Source of the DNA: Branchiostoma floridae
Taxonomy: Eukaryota > Chordata > Leptocardii > Amphioxiformes > Branchiostomatidae
DNA length: 64,000 bases
NCBI RefSeq assembly: GCF_000003815.2
Contig: NC_049990.1
Coordinates: 2,316,572 to 2,380,571 of the forward strand
Direction: 5' to 3'
This document shows positions 21,772-30,800 of this stretch, in pieces. The notes under the pieces are model-generated. The model was not told where the DNA came from, ran no database searches, and saw only the letters and a program-made list of their open reading frames with translations. A program made the position numbers and the translations under genes. Within the stretch, counting starts at the first letter, position 1; each line of letters starts with the position of its first letter.

Positions 21772-22548
21772 GACTTGTTTGGGTCAGGGTTTGGGTTCCA
21801 TGGCAAGTGCCGTAGAACTTTAAAAAATGATGGGTTTATTGTTCTCAAAGACCTTATCGTTGATAATCTTTATCTAATAGATAATGTACGTATATAATGT
21901 ACGTGTCAATGATAGTGACAGAAATATAGTTTTCTTTGTTACTGTTAAAAAATACAAGAAAATCCAATTTGTAGATGGATCAAGAACACATTTATATGTA
22001 GTCTAGAGCAACGTAGGATACACGTATTGGTCACGTGACTATCTAATTAGCATACGTCAAGTTCGGTTTTCTGTCCTTTGTTTCCATCGAACATGTTCTT
22101 GACCAAGAGTTTGTCGGTGGAAAATGTAATGTTCTTAATGTTCTAGGTGTAAGCAAGTCATCCGAGGCAGCTATCTGAGATGTTGGGATGTTACGGCAAG
22201 GAGGACCTCCTTTTGTTTCGAAGCATAAAACCAAATCCATGTCTACAACACTGGTGTCTTCGTGGGATTCTAATAGTGTTATAGCCAAGGGAACATGGGG
22301 ATCTCTCAAGTCATTGTAAAGCCGAACTTAACGCATGTGTGGCCTAGGTCTATAAAGTTGGTGTCAGATTGGTGGGATTCTACTAAAAACTGGTGACAGG
22401 GCGGTAGCTTTGTAAATGGACCCCTTAGTCTTATGCAAATGAACCACTGATTTGATTTGTGAAAGTGAGGTCTCAGAGAGAGCGCCGTCCTAGTGGAAAG
22501 GGAATATCAGTCAGATGTGTGTAGCTGCACTCTTCTTTGGTTTAAAAT

Positions 22549-22692
22549 GAAGCTCTGTTCGAGATCTTAAAAATTGCCGTGTCGGACGGTATTTCACGTC
22601 CTCCAGGCGGGGTATTGGGAAAAGTTTTCAACTAGCAATAATCACGCCTCGGGTGGCCCTCATCGGCTATGATATCGCCTCTGCGCAAAGCT
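22549..22692 (-). ncRNA. RNU4: U4 spliceosomal snRNA, copy 5
   Basis: 144 nt with stem II, kink-turn, stem I, Sm site and 3' hairpin. 5' loop GGGCCACCC type; 3' hairpin has GATCTC in place of GAGCTC, which weakens one pair. Candidate PSE at 22744-22755. Looks functional. Confidence 0.94.
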
Positions 22693-22743
22693 GTCGTATT
22701 CAGGTCAGGGTTTGCGCACCACGGCAAGTAGAGAGGTGTTCTT

Positions 22744-22755
22744 GTTGTGGGACAA
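22744..22755 (-). promoter_or_regulatory. Candidate PSE of U4 copy 5
   Basis: TTGTCCCACAAC, 52-63 bp upstream of the U4 5' end. Confidence 0.6.
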
Positions 22756-23465
22756 TTACCGTACAACTTTAGAAAATGACGTTTTTATTGTTCTCAACGA
22801 TGATATCGTTAATAACATTTACCTGATCTATAATGTACGTGTCCATAATGTCAGCAGAAATATATATCTTTTTCTTTATTGGTGTCATGAAAGTAACAGA
22901 ATCTTCTATTTATGAGTAGCTGTAGAACATTTTTACATGTAGTCTTGACCAACGTAGCGTGCACGTATTAGTCACGTGACTCCCTAATTAGCATACGTCA
23001 AGTTTGGTTTTCTGTCCTTTGTTTCTATTGAACCTGTTATTGTCCAAGAGTTTGTCTATGGAAAATATATTTCTTACGTTTGATCAAGCTATTTGATGCA
23101 ACATACCTGAGATGTAAGTATGTTACGACAAGGAGGTTAAGTCGGAATCCTCTTTTTTCCTTTTATGTATTGCAACATTTAATGACAAGACGTGCTGACA
23201 ACACAATCAAGCAATCAGCTACGTTTTTGTCGTCTTCAAAACAAAGGGCATTACACAAACACAATAAAACGGATACAGACAAGCAAAGCACAAGAATAAC
23301 AAATCAAGATACAGGATATAGTTGCAAAACTCAAATGAAATGTAAAAAATATGAAATTATTAACCTCTTTGATTACAGCAAATTCGATATACGGTTGACA
23401 AGTACAAATCAGATGTACTTATGGTATAGAAATGGTCACATCCCAGACGTGACGGGTCACCATCT

Positions 23466-23537
23466 GCCACCTTAGCTCAGAGGCAGAGCACTGGTCTCGT
23501 AAACCAGGGGTCGTGAGTTCGAACCTCACAGGTGGCT
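23466..23537 (+). tRNA. tRNA-Thr (anticodon CGT)
   Basis: A complete 72-nt cloverleaf without intron. Acceptor GCCACCT pairs with AGGTGGC, D stem AGCTC with GAGCA-side bases, anticodon stem CTGGT with ACCAG. The loop CTCGTAA puts CGT at positions 34-36 (reads ACG, threonine). T arm GTGAG TTCGAAC CTCAC; discriminator T. A TTTT run at about 23546-23549 can end pol III transcription. It lies about 300 bp from the end of the U4 array. Unlike the SINE heads in this window it has no SINE body attached. Confidence 0.95.
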
Positions 23538-24314
23538 GGGAGTACTTTTGTACATTAATAATGTCTATTTGCTTTTCTCATCGATGTATAAAGAACTACA
23601 TGTATAATGACATTCACCCATTCACTCGTTCGTTTTTGGCCCTTTCAGCCATATATCCGGATGGCGGTCATACCAGATACAAATCTCATCCCAGATACAA
23701 ATCTCATGTCCTTGGTTTCGCCACACAGTCTCCTCTGTTATTCTTGTGCGTAAACTATAAGTCTATCCCCAGGCGCAAACAAAGCGTTGTTGGTTCCCCC
23801 CCTGCTCACAGGAGTCGTTAGACAACTAACTAAGGTGTAATCACACCAGAAAGGGCAAAGATGGCCTTGTAGAGGTCAATACAGATTTGTTTAAAACAAG
23901 TTGAATGAGTGCAAGGCCATTTACCACTTCTAGGCACTGTACTGTAGCATCATCTCATCTCCCTAAGTCAGAAACTTCAAGTTTAGGCAAGTTCGACTAC
24001 GAGTAACTGACTCAATAGACGAAGCAGGGGTTACCAGGCTGCTCGGGAAATTTCCTACCTGCTATAGATATTATTTCACGTGTTGTCTGTGTTGAGCATT
24101 ATTGAGACATTTGAGAACTAGGGGCTAAACAAAATATTACAATCGTTATTTATATCTATCTGACTTTATTGGAGTTACAACAGGGACAATAAACTGTGGA
24201 CACTATAGGCAGCTAACTAGCTGATATCTATATACTAGACGGGGTCAACTTAGGCGATTGACCCCACAAAACCTGCTCGTGGATGAATCCAAATATCCTT
24301 GAAGGGGAAAGTAA
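23538..24314. other. Intergenic stretch, nothing recognised
   Basis: No gene or clear repeat, apart from a short doubled phrase (CATACCAGATACAAATCTCA and CATCCCAGATACAAATCTCA at about 23669-23707). Confidence 0.4.
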
Positions 24315-25391
24315 AGCCCCGGTCACAAGAATCGTACGACGTCCTTGCGATGGCATATTACGCCTATCGCACGATGATCACAGTGGATCGCAGCTAAATC
24401 GTAAGCAAAATCAGCCATCGCAGAGCATCGCAGAGCATCGGATGATGTTCAAAATTTTTCCAGCGTCGTACGATTTTTCACTCGTGTCTCTTCTGTATAG
24501 CCGTCTGACCGTTTTTTGTGCTTCTTTAACCAACAAAATGTGGACATAGCTGTTGAATACCTTCCTATAATATCTTTAACTGTAAAAATTAATTTAAAAA
24601 GACCATGACAACAAGAGTATTACAAGGAAAAGTTCAAATCAAGCGTGAGTACTGGTATGGTTATCTCGGCCTGCTTGCCGCGGCTCTGCGTGTCAGGCTC
24701 TTTCGAAGATTGTATCATGATATGCTATCAACAACAAGATGCCATCATACAAAAATCATATGATAAGCATTATATCATATATATTTCCGACTCATAGAGC
24801 CTGCCTTTATGTTTGAGTTGTCCCCATGGTTATTACGATTATGGTAAACTGGCCCAAGACCGACGAGAGCTGAGATTTGATCTAATTATAAACTCACGTG
24901 CATGAAGCGATCAAACAATTGTCTGCATCACCTGTGCGTGGCGCGCTGTTCTCTGGTTGCGATTGTGGCAGTTGCGACTGATATATTTTCCCTTTTCGTT
25001 AATATCGACAATATCAGGGAAAACTGAAACCATCACAACATGCTAAAAATTCATAAATGTAAAACCTCATCAGTAGACAAAAATTGCCGTAATGAAGTCT
25101 GCTTTGGGGGCAAATAAAATCTTACGACGATAGCGAAATTTTGAACATGTTCAAAATCCATTTCAGCTCTATTTTCGTCATAGGAGGCTCCCCGATATAC
25201 TATGATTTACCTGCGATTGACGCAGGTACGCTCTAATGACCTCATCGTACGATGCACTACGATTCTTGTGACCACGGCTTCATATATTTAAACCATTGCT
25301 TCCGATTCTTCCCCGACTTACGACATACTGCGCTTATGCCGCGCATAAAACCTCCATCGCAGTCAATCGTACGATTCTTGTGACCGGGGCT
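24315..25391. mobile_element. Harbinger-like non-autonomous DNA transposon
   Basis: Ends AGCCCCGGTCACAAGAATCG and its inverse (CGATTCTTGTGACCGGGGCT, with TCGTACGA on the inner side) are flanked by TAA on both sides (24312-24314 and 25392-25394). 1077 bp, no transposase recognised. A second terminus-like sequence (ACTACGATTCTTGTGACCAC) at 25257-25276, same orientation as the right end, suggests a duplicated end or a nested insertion. Confidence 0.85.
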
Positions 25392-25394
25392 TAA

Positions 25395-26964
25395 GTCTTG
25401 CTGTTTTGTTTTCATTCTGTGCGTTTTATGCGTCCAGACTTTACTGGTGAAGTATAGGAAATGCCAAACAACTGACAGGATTGGAAAAGGATCCAAAACG
25501 AGTCTTTGGCACAGGCAGGCAGTGCAGAATTCAGTCCAAATGTGGTTACATCATGTCCCTCGGGTTATTTTCGACTTGACTAAAGAAGAACAACAAAAAG
25601 GATCCGAGTTTCGCCCCGACAACACAGCACGCAATTATGACGTGTGGGACAAAAACTCGTCCAACGAGATGATTGTGGGGTTACGAGCTACAAAATAATC
25701 CTCACCGTGCTTGGGCTAATCTTTGTCGGGAGCCAAGTTAGTAACTACAGTAAACAGAAGGACTATTGGTGTGTTAACGTTACCTTACAGGTGAGAAAAC
25801 TTTCTTTTCCAGTCTTTGATGTGTGGCAGGAGACAGTGTCTGATACGAAACGCTTGCTGTACAAATGGGTTCGTTAAATCTATAGCTAGAGAGTCATAGT
25901 TCCAAGCATTGCGACAACTCCCCCTGAGATTTTTTTGTAACTCTTATCTTGTAAACAGAGTCTTCCCGTGTCAGTGTTTGCTTAGTAAAACTAAAGGTTA
26001 GAAGACTTTCTTTGTCAGCCTTTGAAGTCGGACAGGGTGTCCGTTGCGAAACATTTGTTGCACAAATATGGTTGTTGAGTCTACTCTGTGGCTACATCGC
26101 CACAATTCCTAGCACAGTAACAACGGTGATACGAAGACAAGCATATAGCCAATCTTTTCAAGAAAAGTCAAACGTATATTTGTTTTCTTTTCCTTTCTCC
26201 TGCCTGATCACCTATAGCAAGAAGTACACAATGCAATCACTTTTAAGATCGAAAAGTATCTTGCTGGATCGGTGGCAAGGAGTTCGCTAGATTGTGGTGT
26301 GTGTATTGGGGGAGGGGAGGGTATATGTCAAAATAATGTTGAGACAGTGTTGTTGTGGGGCACAAGGCATTTTATACTCGTATGTGTGTGTGTTTGTGTG
26401 TTTATGTGTGTCTATGTGTGTGTGTGTGTGTTTGTGTGTGTGTTTGTGTGTGAGTGTGTGTGTATGTGTGTGTTTGTGTGTATGTGTGCGTGTGTGTGTT
26501 TGTGTGTATGTGTGCGTGTGTGTGTTTGTGTACGCGCGTGTGTGTGTAGCGCGCGTGTGTGTGTATGAGCCAGGAAAAAGTCCCGCGGCGTGCGCTATAC
26601 TGTGTTGGTGAGCAACACTCCTAGCCCCGTAGAGATAGTAGCGAGCTCACGATGATGTGGTTACTAGGCTAGTCTTTCTGTCGTCTGCCAATGACGTCAC
26701 AGCTTCTAGGAAGGGGTAAGGTGGTAGGGTGGATCTTACTGGTACCAAGGCCTAGGGCATGACAGGATGACGTAACGTACTAGACTTACCCGTGGACGAC
26801 CGGAAGCCCGCCCGACCGGAAATGAGTACACTTGGGTGAATCACATATAATTTACTGATACGGACGACGTTTTTCAAATACAAAAATGCAAACTATCACA
26901 CTACGCAATGTATCTTTATGAAGGTTGGATATCCAGGTTAACAATGTAATAATAGTACACTACC
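25395..26964. other. Upstream region of the receptor kinase gene
   Basis: No exon recognised. A degenerate direct duplication of about 215 bp spans 25790-26110 (phrases GAAAACTTTCTTTTCCAGTC and GAAGACTTTCTTTGTCAGCC). A (GT)n repeat lies at 26380-26570. An upstream non-coding exon is expected because the start codon follows a splice acceptor, but I cannot locate it. Confidence 0.5.
26380..26570. repeat. (GT)n microsatellite
   Basis: Interrupted TGTG run with TTTG, TATG and GCGC variants. Confidence 0.97.
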
Positions 26965-27776
26965 AACGCTTAGGCCTAGCGGACTTCTACGGCACGACAA
27001 AACACTGCATCTAACATTTCATTCATGTCTTTTGTATGTCCTTGTAGACTGCGGTACAGAGTCTCTACAGCGTAGAAGATGGCCCCTCAACCAAAACACC
27101 GAGACTTCGCCAAATCCTTACATATGTTCCTTGGTCAGATAATAGTACACTGTCAACGCTTAGGCCTAGCGGACTTCTACGGCACGACAAAACACCGCCT
27201 CTAACATTGCATTCATGTCTTGTCTGTCCTTGTAGACTGCGGTTTACAGGGTCTCTACAGGGAAGAGGATGTCCCCTCAACCCCCAAGCCGTGCTCTCCT
27301 GTCGGCGGTACTGCTCATCACAACAATGACAACCACAACAGCGGCTACGGCATAACAAAACACTGTACCTAACATTGCATTCATGTATTCTCTCTGTGTC
27401 CTTGTAGACTGCGGTACGTTACTGTACAGACAGAGTCTCTACAGCAAAGACGATGTCCTCTCAACCATCAATCCGTGCTCTCCTGTTAGCAGTACTGCTC
27501 ATCACAACAACTACAACCACGACAGCGGCTACGATATAATAAAACACTGTACCTAACATTGCATTCATGTATTCTCTCTGTGTCCTTGTAGACTGCGGTA
27601 CGTTACTGTACAGACAGAGTCTCTACAGCGAAGAGGATGCCCCCCCAACAAAAACACCGAGCCTTACATCCTTACATCGGCTCCTTGGTCAGATAATAGT
27701 ACACTGAGACCTAGCGGACTTCTACGGTACGGCAAAACACTGCCTCTAACATTGCATTCATGTCTCTGTCCTTGTA
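26965..27776 (+). repeat. 185-bp tandem copies of the receptor kinase first coding exon edge
   Basis: The block with TCCTTGTAGACTGCGGTA (acceptor plus 5'UTR), GAGTCTCTACA and GAGGATG start codon occurs near 27040, 27228, 27400, 27584 and, as the real exon, 27770 (spacings 188, 172, 184, 186). Copies 2 and 3 keep a readable signal-peptide start (MSPQPPSRALLSAVLLIT and MSSQPSIRALLLAVLLIT) before an early stop. Copies 1 and 4 diverge after the first codons. Confidence 0.9.
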
Positions 27777-27808
27777 GACTGCGGTACAGAGTCTCTACAC
27801 CAAAGAGG

Positions 27809-30800
27809 ATGTCCCCTCCACTGCCTAGCCTCGCTCTCCTGTTGGTGGTACTGCTGATCACGACAACGATCACGACTGCGACTCCGCCGACAACGACGAC
27901 TCCGGCGACTACGACGACTTCGACTCCTAGGACCACATTTGATCAGCTCTGCCCGTACTCCTGTAACTGTTACGGCACCAAAGTGGACTGCAGTAGTCTG
28001 GGTCTCACCGCGGTGCCTCAGGGCGTCCCCGCGTCAACCACACACTTATATCTCCGCAGCAATAACATCAACAGCATCAGCGTCGTCGACTTCCGCGGCC
28101 TGAACGCTCTCCAGGAGCTGGATCTTAGCAGCAACAAAATCAGGACCATCCCGTACGGCGTCTTCGATCTGCCCAATCTTGAAATCTTACGCCTTCCCTT
28201 TAACTCCATCGACAGCTTCGCCACCGGATCCGGTCCCTTTATAGGGTTAAACAACCTGAAACAGCTGATTCTGACCGGCAATGCGATCACCACTGTGTCT
28301 GGCGATGTCTTTACTGGACTCTCCACACTGGAGAACTTGTATCTCGACAACAATGACATCAATACCATCACCAGCAGTGCCTTTACAGGTCTAAGCAGCC
28401 TGCAGTTGCTAGACCTGAATACGAACGCCATCGATACTGTTCCCACCGGTACTTTCTACGGACTTCCCGTTCTTCAGACGCTGGTTCTTCGTGATAACAA
28501 CATCGGCGCCCTTTCCAGCGGCAGTCTCAGCGGACTGAACACTGTCCGGACTCTGGACCTCAGTAGCAACTCCATCTCCGCCATAGCGAGCGGCACTTTC
28601 GCGTTTTCCTCCAACCTCACGGACTTGGACCTCAATAACAACGTCATTGGTTCTCTCCGAGCTAACACTTTCGTAGGAGCTAGTTCTCTCAAGACCCTGC
28701 GTCTCCGTGACAACGCCATCAGCACTATCGAGCGCGACGCTTTCGCAGGGATGCTCCGTATGGACTCAGTCGATCTTCAAAACAACGCCCTCACCAGCAT
28801 TGATGAAGGGGATTTCCTGGGTCTACGCGGAGCCACAACTCTGAACCTGGCGGACAACAAGATCGCGGCGCTACCGGCGTGGGGGTTCCGAGGGGCGGAG
28901 GATCTGGTCAGCATCGATCTAGGGAACAACAAGATCAGCAGCATCCATATAGACGCCTTTAGGTAGGGTGACACATACAGAAATTAAATTTAGTAATAAC
29001 TAACTATTTTGGGAGGCTGTTTTTTTACACTTACTTTCCCCTTCTTATTGATTTTAGAAATTTACAGCACAGGACAGGGTCAGTAAGTAAGGGAAATTTC
29101 TTCCTCCTTGATGGTTGGAACTGAAAAATCTGATTATTTATTTTAAGTCGTAGAAGACTGCGATTTGCACTTTTTGATAAGGTTTTGGACCAATCACTGT
29201 CATCAATAGAAATCATCAATGTGAAACTTTTTATACAAATTTTATGCAAATTAGGGGACTGCCGGATCTCAAGACTTTGGACCTGCGCGACAACGCTCTC
29301 AACGCGACTTTGGGCGGGATGGTACCAGGGCTCCAGAGCCTCGACACTCTGAAACTCAGCGGGAATAAAATCAACAGTATCCCGAGAGACGCTTTCCAGG
29401 GACTCAACCTCATCTCCTTAGATCTTAGTATGAATAACATAAGTAGTGTTCAACCTGGAGCTTTTAACGGCCTGAGAAATCTGGAATCTCTGGATCTGAG
29501 TCAGAATAAGATCGAGAGTGTACCGGGCATGATGTTCCCTCAGCTGCCCAGCCTTCGCACGCTGCGTCTGCAGAACAACCCGTGGAACTGCAACTGCAAG
29601 CTGCTGGAACTGGTCCGCTGGATGCAGGTTTGTTTGTTTGTTTGTTTTTCTATTTATTTTTGGACAGACGAGGACAATGTGGCACTGCACTTAAGTTAGT
29701 AGATCTTATTAACAGTAACGTTAGCACATACACAGTACAGACAGAAGGTAAATGTATGCTTTTCTTTTACCTCCCCGACCGAAGTCAGGTGCCCATTTTC
29801 ACACCTGGGTGGAGTGAGGAAGATCTGTTAAGTGTTTGTTTGTTTGTTTGTTTATGATATCCATTAGTAACATACATCGCAGATGTTCCTCCTGGGGTCC
29901 ATAACTGAAGGCCAGTATAAAGGGTCCAGACAATGCTTAACGCTGAATTCAGAAGACACCTTACGACGTATTACCATAAAGACAAGGAAGGCAAATACGC
30001 AAAATTTAATTATGAAGATAAGACAGCTTTCCCTGAAAATTACGCGAAAAATAGGCTGCCTAAGCGGTACATGTATACAGAAAGGGACGTATAGGCCTTT
30101 ACTATACCAGAGATAGATGTATGTACAATTATTACAACTCAGCAAACGACAGAGAAGTCAGCGGTCTTGATTGCTCCGCGTTTACATCTTGTGTTTTCAC
30201 CTCCATGTATCCAAAGGAGACCTGTTAGGCATAGGTCATATTTCCAAACCGGGGCCCGGCCGGGATGTTTTAAGAAATGAAAAATTAAAATGTATACCTA
30301 ATGATATACACAAATCACGCCCATGAACCTTATTTTGACATTTTCTGAAAGTTTTATGGCTCTTATATCATTCGTTTCGCTCCTGGAAGCTGCCCGGCCG
30401 GGCCCCAGTTTGGAAATGTGACCTAAGTCTTAATTGTGTTTGTGTAGTTTTTTTGTTCAGGTGACAAGTGTCGACTTGGGTAACAGAAACGAGATAGTCT
30501 TTGACCACCATGCATCTACTCCCCATGCAGAGGTTGAGTCGCGGAGATATATAGTAGTAGTCGGAAAAACTACACGGGCGCTCCTCTACTATATCTCAGC
30601 GACTCAACCTCTGCTTGGAGAGTACCATGCATCCAAACGAGCCCCATTGTGTATTTTTTTTGTCCAGGTAACAAGCGTGGATTTGGGTAACAGAAACGAG
30701 ATAGTCTGCTCCCCCGCTGGTCCCTTCACCGGCCTGGCCTTCATGCCCGTTCCAAACGTATCCCAGGAACTGGAGATGTCTTGCGCAGATCGGACGTCAC

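Larger units (their letters stand above)
19120..23150 (-). repeat. Tandem array of U4 snRNA gene units
   Basis: Unit length is about 922 bp (copy 3 to 4) and 921 bp (copy 4 to 5), and 1170 bp between copies 2 and 3 because of a 241-bp MITE in that spacer. Shared spacer landmarks include GGTCACGTGACTATCTAAT, TTTCTGTCCTTTGTTT, AAAGTTGGTGTCAGATTGGT and GGGATTCTA. The first unit is rearranged, fusing the U4 3' part to a distal piece of spacer. Confidence 0.9.

Noticed and set aside
23080-23475. 131-codon open frame before the tRNA
   Set aside because: No recognisable domain, AT-rich composition, no splice or start context; probably chance.
25447-25877. Two overlapping small open frames
   Set aside because: No family resemblance, and the region contains a degenerate direct repeat.
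26272-26611. Open frames rich in Cys and Val
   Set aside because: Artefact of the (GT)n repeat.
27752-27808. Upstream Met extending the receptor kinase by 19 residues
   Set aside because: The stretch contains the splice acceptor CCTTGTAG repeated in every unit of the array, so it is intron and 5'UTR.
28018-28974. Minus-strand frames opposite the LRR exon
   Set aside because: Antisense shadows of regular leucine-rich repeats.
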